A DNA stretch of 40,346 nt, taken from Bifidobacterium breve (lineage in GTDB: Bacteria > Actinomycetota > Actinomycetes > S36-B12). Below the pieces are notes generated by a model. That model did no database searches. It saw only the letters and a program-made list of their open reading frames with translations, and was not told the DNA's origin. The stretch lies in the NCBI GenBank assembly GCA_945861925.1, contig CAMAWO010000005.1, forward strand, positions 1 to 40,346. Direction: 5' to 3'. Numbering within the stretch: position 1 is the first letter of the stretch; every line of letters begins with the position of its first letter. Position numbers and translations under genes: made by a program. Below are positions 18,140 to 27,788 of the stretch, one piece after another.

Positions 18140-18838
18140 GTGACCACTGACGAGCGTGAGCGCGTGTCCGCGCGGGAGATCAACGACACCATCCGCTACA
18201 CCTGCTGGACCGTCTACCGGCGCACCGGCGCGGTGCCACCGCAGGGAGCGCAGGCGGACCTGGAATCGGTGATCGCCCAGCTCGAGTCCGCTGACGTCGT
18301 GATCCGTGGCCTCTACGACGTGAGCGCGCTGCGCGGCGACGCCGATTTGATGGTGTGGATGCACGCCCCAGCGGCCGAGCAGGTGCAGCAGGGGCTGCGC
18401 CAGTTGCGCCGGTCGGCCTTGGGTGCCTCGATGGAGCAGACATGGTCGGCGATGGGCCTGCACCGGCCCGCCGAGTTCAACAAGGGCCACGTCCCAGCCT
18501 TCATGGCCGGCAAGGATCCGCTTGAGTGGGCGACGGTGTACCCGTTCGTCCGCTCGTACGAGTGGTACCTGATCCCGGATGAGGAGCGCCGGGCCATGCT
18601 GGTCGAGCACGGGATGATGGGGCGCGACTACGGCGGCATCCTGTCGAACACGGTCGCCGCCTTCGCGCTTGGCGACTACGAGTGGATCCTTGCCCTGGAA
18701 TCGGACGAGCTGCACGAGACCGTCGACATGATGCGGCACCTGCGCAGCTCGCAGGCGCGGCGCCATGTGCGTGAGGAGATCCCTTTCTACACCGGTCGTC
18801 GCATCGATGCTGCCGCCGTGGTGGAGCTGCTCACGTGA
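18140..18838 (+). CDS. hemQ: Coproheme decarboxylase (chlorite dismutase-like)
   Basis: RGLYDVSALRGDADLMVWMHA, EWATVYPFVRSYEWYLIPDEERRAMLVEHGMMGRDY. Confidence 0.94.
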   Translation: MTTDERERVSAREINDTIRYTCWTVYRRTGAVPPQGAQADLESVIAQLESADVVIRGLYDVSALRGDADLMVWMHAPAAEQVQQGLRQLRRSALGASMEQTWSAMGLHRPAEFNKGHVPAFMAGKDPLEWATVYPFVRSYEWYLIPDEERRAMLVEHGMMGRDYGGILSNTVAAFALGDYEWILALESDELHETVDMMRHLRSSQARRHVREEIPFYTGRRIDAAAVVELLT

Positions 18839-19890
18839 ACTACGACGCGATCCTCCTCGCCTCCTTCGGCGGGCCCGAGGGTCCTGACGAGGTCATGCCC
18901 TTCCTCGAGCGCGTCACGGATGGGCGAGGAGTCCCGCGTGAGCGGCTCGAGGCGGTGTCCCACCACTACATGGCGCTGGGGGGCGTGAGTCCCATCAACG
19001 CGCAGAATCGTGAGCTGCTCGGACACCTGCGAGCGATGATGGACCGACGCGGGATCGACGTTCCGCTGTTCTGGGGCAACCGCAACTCCGCTCCCTTCTT
19101 CGTCGACACACTGCGGGAGATCCACGCCGCGGGACACCGTCGCCTCCTGGCAATCGCCACCAGTGCGTACTCCTCCTACTCGGGCTGCCGGCAGTACCGG
19201 GAGAACCTTGCCGTCGCGATGGATGAGGCGGGTCTGACAGGGGAAATTGAGATTGCCAAGGGGCGCCCCTACTACGGGCGCTCGGGCTTCGTCGATCCGT
19301 TCGTCGACGGCGTGGTCGACGCGCTCGACGGCGTCACGGATCCGGCTTCGGTGCGGGTGCTGTTCACCACCCATTCGATCCCCGCGACCATGGCCGAGTC
19401 CGCCGGCCCCGACGAGTTGCGCCATGGCCTCCCCGGCCTGTACGAGCGCCAGCACCTCGACGTCGCGCAGCGGGTGATGTCCGCTGTCGAGGACAGGACG
19501 CAGCTGAACCCGATCGACTGGCGGCTGGTATTCCAGTCCCGAAGCGGACCCCCGCAGGTGCCGTGGCTCGAGCCCGATATTGGCGACGCCGTGCGAGCAT
19601 CATCGGCCGACGGGATGTCCGCGGTTGTCGTTGTCCCGATCGGCTTCGTCAGCGATCACGTCGAGGTCGTCTGGGACCTCGACCACGAGGCGCGGGAGAT
19701 CGCCGAGGAGGTCGGGATCACGTTCACCCGGGTTGCCACGCCGGGCGTGGACCCCCGCTTCGTCGGAAGCCTCGTCGACATGATGTCCGACGCTCTCGAC
19801 GGGCAGCCGACCTCGCCCGACTCGGGCCTGTGCGCGCTAACGTGCTGCCGCAACGCACGAGCCGATCTGCCCGTCGTAGCCGGCTGCTGA
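18835..19890 (+). CDS. hemH: Coproporphyrin/protoporphyrin ferrochelatase
   Basis: ILLASFGGPEGPDEVMPFL, YSSYSGCRQYREN, FTTHSIPATMA, GFVSDHVEVVWDLDHEA; Cys-rich tail LCALTCCRNARADLPVVAGC. Confidence 0.94.
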   Translation: MNYDAILLASFGGPEGPDEVMPFLERVTDGRGVPRERLEAVSHHYMALGGVSPINAQNRELLGHLRAMMDRRGIDVPLFWGNRNSAPFFVDTLREIHAAGHRRLLAIATSAYSSYSGCRQYRENLAVAMDEAGLTGEIEIAKGRPYYGRSGFVDPFVDGVVDALDGVTDPASVRVLFTTHSIPATMAESAGPDELRHGLPGLYERQHLDVAQRVMSAVEDRTQLNPIDWRLVFQSRSGPPQVPWLEPDIGDAVRASSADGMSAVVVVPIGFVSDHVEVVWDLDHEAREIAEEVGITFTRVATPGVDPRFVGSLVDMMSDALDGQPTSPDSGLCALTCCRNARADLPVVAGC

Positions 19891-19913
19891 ACTGCGGCTA
19901 GGCTCCCACGATC

Positions 19914-20885
19914 ATGGATATCACCGAGCGACCACGGCGCCTGCGGCGCACTCCCGCTATCCGGCGGCTGGTGCGCGAGACGCACCTTGCTGCGGCCGAC
20001 CTGATCCTGCCCGTCTTCGTCCGCGAGGGCGCCACCGCACCGATCCCGATCAGCTCGATGCCCGGGGTCGTTCAGCACACCCGGGACTCGCTGCGCCGGG
20101 CGGTCACCGAGGCGGCCGAGGCCGGAGTGGGCGCGGTCATGATCTTCGGGGTGCCGGCGGTCCGTGACGCCTGCGGCGACGCGGCGATCGCCCCGAACAG
20201 CATCCTCGCCGAGGCCGTGCGCTGGGCGAAGGACGCGACGGGCGACGATTTGCCGGTCATCGCCGACCTGTGCCTAGACGAGTTCACATCGCACGGTCAC
20301 TGCGGTGTGCTGGATGACCGGGGGCAGGTCGACAACGACGCCACCCTCGCCGTGTACCAGCAGATGGGGCTCGTGCTCGCGGATGCCGGATCGGACATCC
20401 TTGGCCTCAGCGGCATGATGGACGGCCAGGTCGGTGCCGTGCGTGCTGCCCTCGACGCTGCCGGTGACACCGACACCGCCCTCCTGGCATACGCCGCGAA
20501 GTACGCCTCGGCGATGTACGGGCCCTTCCGCGAGGCCGTCGAGAGCCAGCTGCAAGGGGATCGCCGGAGCTACCAGCAGGATCCGGGAAATGCGGTCGAG
20601 GCCCTGCGCGAGGTACGCCTCGACGTGGCAGAGGGTGCGGACATCGTCATGGTCAAGCCGGCACTTCCCTACCTCGACATCATCGCCCGGGTCAGCGACG
20701 AGGTGGATGTCCCCGTGGCCGCGTACGTCGTGTCCGGCGAGTTCTCGATGGTCGAGGCCGCTGCGGCCGCGGGCATGATCGACCGCGACCGGGCCATCCA
20801 CGAGATCCTCACCAGCGTCAAGCGTGCCGGCGCCGGCATCATCGCGACCTACTGGGCGACCGAGGTCGCCCGCGCGCTCCGCTAG
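19914..20885 (+). CDS. hemB: Delta-aminolevulinic acid dehydratase
   Basis: [77 protein letters not shown]. Confidence 0.96.
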   Translation: MDITERPRRLRRTPAIRRLVRETHLAAADLILPVFVREGATAPIPISSMPGVVQHTRDSLRRAVTEAAEAGVGAVMIFGVPAVRDACGDAAIAPNSILAEAVRWAKDATGDDLPVIADLCLDEFTSHGHCGVLDDRGQVDNDATLAVYQQMGLVLADAGSDILGLSGMMDGQVGAVRAALDAAGDTDTALLAYAAKYASAMYGPFREAVESQLQGDRRSYQQDPGNAVEALREVRLDVAEGADIVMVKPALPYLDIIARVSDEVDVPVAAYVVSGEFSMVEAAAAAGMIDRDRAIHEILTSVKRAGAGIIATYWATEVARALR

Positions 20886-20930
20886 CCGCACCCGCATCGA
20901 CAGCCCATCCGCATCGCAGGAGGAGGACCC

Positions 20931-22229
20931 GTGGCACCGAGTTCCGAAGAGTGGTTCGCCCGCGCGCAGCACGTCATCCCGGGGGGCGTGAGCTCGCCTG
21001 TCCGAGCCTTCCGTTCTGTGGGCGGCACGCCACGCTACGTCGCCCATGCCCGCGGATCGCGGATCACCGATACCGAGGGCCGGGAGTACGTCGACCTTGT
21101 CGGCGCGTGGGGGCCGATGATCCTCGGCCACGCCCACCCGGTCGTCGTCGCCCAGGTGGCTGAGGCAGTCGCGGGCTCCGCGTCCTTCGGCGCCCCATGC
21201 CCGCCCGAGGTCGAACTGGCCGAGGAGATTGTCAACCGCGTGGCCCCGGTGGAGCGGGTGCGATTCACCAACTCGGGCACCGAAGCCGTCATGACCGCCA
21301 TCCGCATCGCGCGCGCGAGGACCGGTCGCAACGTTGTTGTGAAGTTCGCCGGCTGCTACCACGGCCACACCGACTCGCTCCTGGTCGCTGCCGGTTCCGG
21401 AGTCGCCACCCTCGGACTGCCGGACTCGCCCGGCGTCACTCCGGGTACGGCCCAGGACACGCTGGTCCTGCCTTACGGTGACATCGCCGCCCTCGAGGCG
21501 CTGTTCGCCGCCCGCGGAAGCGAGATCGCCTGCGTCATCACCGAGGCGGTGCCGGCGAACATGGGGGTGGTGCTCCCGCCGCGCGGATTCAATGCGCGCC
21601 TAGCCTCGATCACCCGGGAGCACGGCGCCCTGTTGATCCTCGACGAGGTCATGACGGGCTTTCGAATGTCGGCAGACGGCTGGTGGGGACTTGAAGGGGC
21701 CGTCGAGGGGTGGGAACCAGATCTGTTCACGTACGGGAAGGTCATCGGCGGAGGCATGCCGCTGGCCGCCGTTGCCGGTCCGGCGGAGATCATGGACCTG
21801 CTCGCCCCCGCCGGCCCGGTCTACCAGGCCGGCACGCTGAGTGGGAATCCCGCTGCGACCACAGCAGGCCTCGCCACCCTGCGCCTGTGCATCCCGCAGG
21901 TGTACGCGCACCTCAATGCGACCGCTGATGCGGTTCGCGGGATCATCACCGAGGCCCTGGCCCGGCACGGTGTCGTCCATCAGGCACCGCAGGCCGGCAA
22001 CCTGTTCAGCTTCTACTTCACCGCAACGCCGGTCCGAAACTACGACGACGCTCGCACGCAGAACACGGCTGCCTTCGCGGCCTTCTTCCACACAATGCTG
22101 GACGAAGGTGTCTGGCTGCCGCCATCGGCGTATGAGGCCTGGTTCGTCTCGGCTGCGCACACAGACGACGATCTTGCGGTCATCGAATCTGCAGCCAACT
22201 CAGCCGCTGCAGCGGCCGCGAAGGCCTGA
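20931..22229 (+). CDS. hemL: Glutamate-1-semialdehyde 2,1-aminomutase
   Basis: [80 protein letters not shown]. Confidence 0.96.
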   Translation: MAPSSEEWFARAQHVIPGGVSSPVRAFRSVGGTPRYVAHARGSRITDTEGREYVDLVGAWGPMILGHAHPVVVAQVAEAVAGSASFGAPCPPEVELAEEIVNRVAPVERVRFTNSGTEAVMTAIRIARARTGRNVVVKFAGCYHGHTDSLLVAAGSGVATLGLPDSPGVTPGTAQDTLVLPYGDIAALEALFAARGSEIACVITEAVPANMGVVLPPRGFNARLASITREHGALLILDEVMTGFRMSADGWWGLEGAVEGWEPDLFTYGKVIGGGMPLAAVAGPAEIMDLLAPAGPVYQAGTLSGNPAATTAGLATLRLCIPQVYAHLNATADAVRGIITEALARHGVVHQAPQAGNLFSFYFTATPVRNYDDARTQNTAAFAAFFHTMLDEGVWLPPSAYEAWFVSAAHTDDDLAVIESAANSAAAAAAKA

Positions 22230-22257
22230 CACCGCGACCGGAGCCGTCGCTTCGGTG

Positions 22258-22437
22258 TTCGCGGGGTTCCCTTTCCCACCTGACGTGATCCTCTTGCCGA
22301 GCGCCGCATCGATGTCGATCACGAGACCTCGTCCCGGTGGATGCAGTGGTTCACGCCGCTGCTGATTGATGCGGGCCTCGCGTGCCGGCACCCGGTCACG
22401 GTCCGCTGGTTCGTCCCTGCGGGCGGGGCAGCCGGCT
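22258..22437 (+). pseudogene. IS6-family transposase remnant with frameshift and internal deletion
   Basis: FAGFPFPPDVILLP, then in another frame ERRIDVDHETSSRWMQWFTPLLIDAGLACRHPVTVRWFV. This matches the IS6-type pattern FPxxVILL...ERGIxVDHxTxxRWVQxFTPLL...RWxVDETY. Confidence 0.7.
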
Positions 22438-22471
22438 GAGGGGGGTGAGCGCTAACGTGCATTCATGACGT

Positions 22472-23860
22472 ATGGCGGAGGCCCGACGCGTGACTAGCCC
22501 CACAAACCCGCCCGGACACGGGGTGTCCCTGCGCGAGGCAACCCGCGTGTGGGCCTATGTCGGCATCAACAGCTTCGGCGGTCCGGCGGGGCAGATCTCG
22601 GTGATGCACCGTGAGTTCGTCGAGCGACGCGGCTGGATCAGTGAGCATCGTTTCCTCAACGCACTGAACTACTGCATGATCCTGCCCGGACCCGAGGCCC
22701 AGCAGCTCGCCACCTACATCGGTTGGCTCATGTACGGCACTCGTGGCGGTGTCATCGCCGGGAGCCTGTTCGTCATCCCCGGGTTCGTCGCGATGCTCAT
22801 CCTTGCCGCCGCCTACGCCCTCTTCGGAGACGTCACCTGGGTCGAGGGGCTGCTGTTCGGACTGCAGGCAGCCGTCGTCGCCATCGTCATCGAGGCTGTG
22901 ATCCGCATCGGCAAGCGCACGCTGCGCAGCCGAGCACTGCAGGTCACGGCCGCGGTGTCGTTCGTTGCCATCGCATTCGGCAGAGTCCCCTTCCCCTACA
23001 TCGTTGTTGTAGCGGCACTCGCCGGTTGGCTCATCGGTCGACAGAAGCCCACATGGTTCCCGCTCGGCGGGCACGGCGGAGGTGGTTCGACCGACGGACA
23101 GCCGGCGCTTCTCTCAGACGATGAGGCCATCACCGCCGGCGCCACTCGCTCAGCCATGCGCGCCGCCCTCGTTTGCGCCGCTATGTGGCTGCTGCCGGTC
23201 GCCGCCATCGTCATCATCCTCGGCGCCGAGAACGTCTTCGCTCAGGAGGCGATCCTGTTCTCCAAGAGCGCACTCGTCACCTTCGGAGGTGCCTACGCCG
23301 TCCTGGGGTACATCACCCAGGAGGCGGTCAACCGCTACGGGTGGATCACCCCTGCGGACATGATTACCGGACTTGGCCTCGCAGAAACCACGCCAGGACC
23401 CCTCATCATGGTCGTGCAGTTCGTCGGGTTCCTCGCGGCGTACAACTCACCCGGGGACCTGCCTCCCCTCGTCGCCGGGTTCCTCGGGGCCATCCTCACG
23501 GTCTGGGTGACCTTCGTTCCGTGCTTCATGTTTATCTTCCTCGGCGCCCCCTATGTTGAACGACTCCGACACAACACCTCCCTAAGCCATGCCCTCACGG
23601 CTGTCGGTGCATCGGTCGCCGGAGTCGTCCTCAGCCTCGCGCTGTGGTTCGCCCTCCACACCGCCTTCGACACTGTCAACGACACGGCGCTCGGACCCCT
23701 CACCATCCCCATCCCGACGCCGAGCAGCCTCAACCTCGCGTCAATCGCCATCTCCGTGGTCGCAGCCATTCTGGTGTTCAGGTTCAGGATCGGGACCGTG
23801 AAGGTACTCGCCGCATGCGCTGGCCTCGGCGTCGTCTTCACCCTCGTGAACTGGGCCTAA
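22472..23860 (+). CDS. chrA: Chromate-transporter (CHR) family protein
   Basis: NSFGGPAGQISVMHREFVERRGWISEHRFLNALNYCMILPGPEAQQLATYIGW, repeated as SALVTFGGAYAVLGYI...GLGLAETTPGPLIMVVQFVGF. Confidence 0.93.
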   Translation: MAEARRVTSPTNPPGHGVSLREATRVWAYVGINSFGGPAGQISVMHREFVERRGWISEHRFLNALNYCMILPGPEAQQLATYIGWLMYGTRGGVIAGSLFVIPGFVAMLILAAAYALFGDVTWVEGLLFGLQAAVVAIVIEAVIRIGKRTLRSRALQVTAAVSFVAIAFGRVPFPYIVVVAALAGWLIGRQKPTWFPLGGHGGGGSTDGQPALLSDDEAITAGATRSAMRAALVCAAMWLLPVAAIVIILGAENVFAQEAILFSKSALVTFGGAYAVLGYITQEAVNRYGWITPADMITGLGLAETTPGPLIMVVQFVGFLAAYNSPGDLPPLVAGFLGAILTVWVTFVPCFMFIFLGAPYVERLRHNTSLSHALTAVGASVAGVVLSLALWFALHTAFDTVNDTALGPLTIPIPTPSSLNLASIAISVVAAILVFRFRIGTVKVLAACAGLGVVFTLVNWA

Positions 23861-24165
23861 CGCGCGCATTCACCTGTTCCTGTTCTCACTGATGAGAAGC
23901 CTCGTCTGATTCGACCTGTGACGGGCCACGACCCTCGGGGTGGGCAGGCAGCTCAGCAGGGCAGCGGGGTGTTTCGGGTCCGTGCCGACCCACCCCAAAA
24001 CCGACAGATGCTCACGAAGGAATCCTCACGGGGCGTTTGGTGGGGCTCACGCCGGAGCGGCTCGCCTGACCTGACTGGACCGTGGAGGAAGTACCCCGGC
24101 CGGTCAGAAAGGACCTGACGCATCACAAGGGACGGCGGCGGACGCCCAATGCGTAGCACGCCACC

Positions 24166-24417
24166 TCACCCCAACTTCTTCACGAACTTCTCCAGAGCCT
24201 CCCGAGCCAGAGTCGACACAGTCACACCGCGTGCCCGCGCGATCGCCTCAGCCTCGTCCCGTAGCTCCGGCGAGACACGGAAGCCCGCATGCGGCGAGTT
24301 GGACGCACGGCCGCTCAAAGAGGGACGTCCTCTGCGGGGGAAGGACACCGCGCCGCGCCCAGCGAGCACGGTCCCGTCCTTCAACGTCACGGGTCCATTG
24401 GACTTGCGCGCAGTCAT
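24166..24417 (-). CDS. RHH/CopG-like antitoxin (copy 1 of a three-copy TA family)
   Basis: MTARKSNGPVTLKDGTVLAG...GRPSLSGRASNSPHAGFRVSPELRDEAEAIARARGVTVSTLAREALEKFVKKLG. Confidence 0.65.
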   Translation of the reverse strand: MTARKSNGPVTLKDGTVLAGRGAVSFPRRGRPSLSGRASNSPHAGFRVSPELRDEAEAIARARGVTVSTLAREALEKFVKKLG

Positions 24418-24610
24418 GACCGCTTCCGCTCGTCGTACAGAGCCCTGAACTTTGGCCGCAGGTCCATCGCGCGGATCATGACGAGCACCCCGTCCTGCTC
24501 CTCGACGATCCTTTCGACGACAGGCGGGTTGGCAAACACTTGCCGGGCGCGAGCTTTGCGGATCTTGTGCCTGCGGGCCGAATGTGAACTCGACGCGCAC
24601 TCGTTAAATA
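24414..24610 (-). pseudogene. Damaged cognate toxin of copy 1
   Basis: EFT and SARRHKIRKARARQVFANP fall in different frames; the middle DERLVFxGDDExGR block seen in the other copies is missing, leaving VERIVEEQDGVLVMIRAMDLRPKFRALYDERKRS. Confidence 0.55.
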
Positions 24611-24896
24611 TTGTGGAACAGAAATTATCCGTCAAGGTCAGTGGCAACGACGCTGGCGCAGGGGAGGGAGCCTGGGCATCGTCCGACAGGTTCGCATGAG
24701 CGGGTGACGTATTCATGCCCCATGCTCGCATCGTCTTGCGAGCTGACCGAAGGTGACTCATGCGGATGCCGGTTGCGACTCCCGCCAAGGCGATTGCCAA
24801 GACAGTGAGGTCGTCGCTGAGCCCGCGTCGGGGTGCGTGAGTCGGCCGAGACGTAGTAGGCGACGAGAACCTTCTCGACCGAGTGATTGCCGACGG

Positions 24897-25133
24897 CCTG
24901 TCGCGGGAAAGTGGTCTCCACACTGTCAAATGCTGCGTCGTCGGCTTCGAACTCCTGCGCTAGGCGGGCCGCAACGTCTTCGGTGATCACCTAGCCGTCT
25001 GGCGTGGTCCTAGCAGTCCACCGACCGTCGACACCGCCATCACCTCGAGCACCCGGCCAGACTCATCATCCCCATGGAAGATGAGTCGTTCCTGCCGTCC
25101 TTGCTCAGCAGGTTCCGCTACCCGACACTGGAC
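24897..25133 (-). pseudogene. Degenerate third copy of the TA locus (toxin middle fused to antitoxin N-terminus)
   Basis: QERLIFHGDDESGRVLEVMAVSTVGGLL followed directly by ITEDVAARLAQEFEADDAAFDSVETTFPRQAVG. Nucleotides 24904-25022 closely match 31904-32022, and 25039-25130 match about 32130-32240. Confidence 0.7.
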
Positions 25134-25152
25134 GCGCTGCTAGGTTCCCGAT

Positions 25153-26469
25153 ATGTCGACCACGATCGCCACCGACCTCGCGCGCCTGGACCGCCTACCC
25201 CGCTGGCCCTGGACGAATGGTCTGCTCGCAAACCTCGGTGGCTCGTTCTTCTTCGCTTTCTTCGACATCGTGGTCATCGGCGCAGCCCTGCCGGTCATCA
25301 TCACCGATTTCGACGTGAGCGCGTCTGCAGCAGCGTGGGCCGTGACCGTCAGCCTCATCGGTCTGGTCGTCGGCGAGTTCCTAGGCGCGACCCTCGCCAC
25401 GCGAAAGGGCCGGGTCTTCACGCTCAGAACCGCACTGTGGGTCTTCAGTATCGGCATGATCCTCAGCGCCTGCGCTCCCGGACTCGGCTGGCTCATCGTC
25501 GCGCGATTCATCGCGGGCATCGGGACCGGCGCCGATATCGCAGTCGCTGTCACCTACATATCGGAGATTTGCCCGGCGCGTATGCGGGGCAAGATCACCG
25601 GATTCACCACCGTCTGCGGATATGTCGGCATCGCCATCGTGCCGTTTCTCGCCGCTATCCTCCTTCCCCAGTTCACCTGGGGCTGGCGCGTGCTGTTCGC
25701 CTTCGGTGCACTCGGTGCAGTCGTCCTCGTTCTCACGCGCCGTCACATGCCGCCCTCGCCACGATTCCTCGCCGATCATGGCGAGGAGCAGGAGCTCTCA
25801 GCACTCGTCGATCAGGCGGAGGCCCGGGTGCGCGCCAAGGTCGGCGAACTGCCCCCGCTCGCTGAATCGTTGTCGGTCGATCGACCCGACTCTGCGTCGA
25901 CAGGGAAGCGTCGTTGGGCGCTCCTCGCAGTGCTCGCCATCGCGTGGATCTTCTACTACTTCGGCAACTACGGCTGGCTCGTCGCCGCTCCCACCATCCT
26001 CACCCAGAACGGATTCGGCCTCGCGAGTTCTTTGGCGTTCATCGCGGTTGCCAACCTCGGACTCATCGTCGGCGCCATCGGTGCGTTTGTTATCTCTGAC
26101 CGCTTCGAGCGCAAGCGAATCCTCCTCCTTGCCCTCCTTGTCTGGGCGCTGTCCCTTTCGGCCATCGGCATCATCGGCACGCAGGCGTCAATCGCGATCT
26201 TCGGATTCATCGCCGCCTTCACGATCGGACTCGTCGTCCCGACGTTCTACACCTACACAGCAGAGAACTTCAGCAATCGGATGCGCCCGGTGAGCATGGC
26301 ATTCACCGACGGCATCGGTCACCTCGGTGCGGCCGCAGCACCCATCATCCTCATCGGAATGACGCTGCAGAACGCGTTCCTCGCTATGGCCGGATCCGGT
26401 CTCGTGACAGCGGCGCTCCTGCTGCGATCACGCAGGACGAAGGGACGAACACTTGAGGAGCTAGCCTGA
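25153..26469 (+). CDS. MFS transporter (sugar/metabolite:H+ symporter type)
   Basis: 12-TM pattern; FFDIVVIGAALPVI, ARFIAGIGTGADIAVAVTYISEICPARMRGKITGF, GRTLEELA end. Confidence 0.9.
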   Translation: MSTTIATDLARLDRLPRWPWTNGLLANLGGSFFFAFFDIVVIGAALPVIITDFDVSASAAAWAVTVSLIGLVVGEFLGATLATRKGRVFTLRTALWVFSIGMILSACAPGLGWLIVARFIAGIGTGADIAVAVTYISEICPARMRGKITGFTTVCGYVGIAIVPFLAAILLPQFTWGWRVLFAFGALGAVVLVLTRRHMPPSPRFLADHGEEQELSALVDQAEARVRAKVGELPPLAESLSVDRPDSASTGKRRWALLAVLAIAWIFYYFGNYGWLVAAPTILTQNGFGLASSLAFIAVANLGLIVGAIGAFVISDRFERKRILLLALLVWALSLSAIGIIGTQASIAIFGFIAAFTIGLVVPTFYTYTAENFSNRMRPVSMAFTDGIGHLGAAAAPIILIGMTLQNAFLAMAGSGLVTAALLLRSRRTKGRTLEELA

Positions 26470-26525
26470 GCGAACGCCAGCCCTCCTCGACGCTGAAGGC
26501 GCGATTCGACCGATCGGTGATTCCG
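26440..26525 (+). repeat. 86-bp imperfect direct repeat, copy 1 (3' end of MFS gene plus downstream)
   Basis: Aligned without gaps to 27434-27519, 69/86 identical by eye; both encode GRTLE(E/D)LA* plus about 60 bp downstream. Confidence 0.85.
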
Positions 26526-26710
26526 CTTCCGTCGGGTCGATCACTCGCGCAGTCGAATCTCCATCTCGAAGCATCACTGTCGCGGGACCGCCCTCTGTCA
26601 CCGCCACTCATCCGGGGAGGTTGGCGTGCGCGGGGCATTTCCGGGGCCATTTTGAGACCTCCGTGGACTGGACGAGTCCAAACGTCCAGGGGTGAGGGGT
26701 CCCTCCGGGA

Positions 26711-27130
26711 TCAGGTCGGCTTCCACGGATCGACGAGGGTGATCCCGGTGTGCTCGAAGTCCTTGACGTTGCGGGTGGCCAACGTCGCGTGGTGGGCGCC
26801 GCAGATGGCGGCGATCTGCGCATCGAACCCGTCGATAGGCAGTCCCCGCTGGTCGCGGCGATGGACAAGCGACGCGTAGGCGGCCGCTGCGTCGTGGTCG
26901 AAGGGGATCACATGATCCTCGAACGCGGTGAAGATGTCCGTGGCTGTCCTTCGGAGCATGACCTTGCGCTGGCCCTCGGGGAGCCGTTCGATGCCGTAGA
27001 GGATCTCGGCCACCGTGATCGACGTAGTGAACAGTTCTCTCGGGCTCTGTCCCAGCACCCATTCGCGCACGACGGCCGACGGCGACGGCTTCATCAACTC
27101 GGAGACGACGTTGGTGTCGACAACGATCAT
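26711..27130 (-). CDS. vapC: PIN-domain toxin, VapC/FitB type
   Basis: MIVVDTNVVSELMKP, SITVAEILYGIERLPEGQRK, GLPIDGFDAQIAAICGAHHATLATRNVKDFEHTGI. Confidence 0.92.
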   Translation of the reverse strand: MIVVDTNVVSELMKPSPSAVVREWVLGQSPRELFTTSITVAEILYGIERLPEGQRKVMLRRTATDIFTAFEDHVIPFDHDAAAAYASLVHRRDQRGLPIDGFDAQIAAICGAHHATLATRNVKDFEHTGITLVDPWKPT

Positions 27131-27372
27131 GCCGACAGGTCTGCCGCCCGAGCCGGCGTCGTCCGAGCCGGGACCTCGAGATCGACGCCGCCGAGATCGC
27201 CAAAGCGTTCCATCAGGGTGACGAGCAGGCCCGGATGCTGGTCCGGCGCCGTGACCGCCTCCACCAGGATCGCGCGGATCTCAGACTCCATCGAACGACC
27301 GTGGGAGGCGGCCCGCATGCGCAGGCGCTCCTTCACGTCGTCGTCCAGGTTTCTAATACTCACAGCGGCCAT
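27127..27372 (-). CDS. vapB: RHH antitoxin, VapB/FitA type
   Basis: MAAVSIRNLDDDVKERLRMRAASHGRSMESEIRAILVEAV; stop overlaps the vapC start. Confidence 0.88.
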   Translation of the reverse strand: MAAVSIRNLDDDVKERLRMRAASHGRSMESEIRAILVEAVTAPDQHPGLLVTLMERFGDLGGVDLEVPARTTPARAADLSA

Positions 27373-27398
27373 CAGCCACCCCCATTCTGCCATCAATG

Positions 27399-27416
27399 CT
27401 AGCACTTGCGTGCCAA
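27399..27416. promoter_or_regulatory. Short palindrome upstream of vapB, possible TA autoregulation operator
   Basis: CTAGCAC-TTGC-GTGCCAA about 27 bp upstream of the vapB ATG. Confidence 0.35.
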
Positions 27417-27433
27417 GACAACGGGAGAGAGAG

Positions 27434-27519
27434 GAGGGCCGAACGCTTGAGGATCTGGCCTGAGCGAGGGTCAGCGCTACTCGATGCTGGAGGTGCGATT
27501 CGACTGTTCGCTGATCCCG
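27434..27519 (+). repeat. 86-bp imperfect direct repeat, copy 2
   Basis: See 26440-26525. Confidence 0.85.
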
Positions 27520-27788
27520 GGTAAGACGACCGTGGCCGTCGTGAACACCGTCCTGCCCTTGACGGTCTTCGGGGCGCTCAGCGTGACGATCTCCTTGTAG
27601 CGGTGGAACATCCCGGTCGTCCTCTCCTTGAGCGAACCCCAAGATGTCCACTTGAGCGGCTCGTGCGAGGTGAACGCTCCACAGTCATATGCCGGACGGG
27701 ACCGCGGGGGGGTGCTTGCCCACTTCAACTACGGCTACCCCGTGTCACCTCAATTACCGACAGGACCGTATGCCGATCACATCGTCTG

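Noticed and set aside
20272-20330. Odd metal site in HemB ([15 protein letters not shown]-x-D...C instead of C-x-C...C)
   Set aside because: To my knowledge this mixed motif is common in actinobacterial HemB, so not a new observation.
20274-21368. 364-aa ORF antisense to hemB/hemL
   Set aside because: Compositionally a mirror of strongly supported hemB and hemL codons with no domain signature; typical GC-rich shadow ORF.
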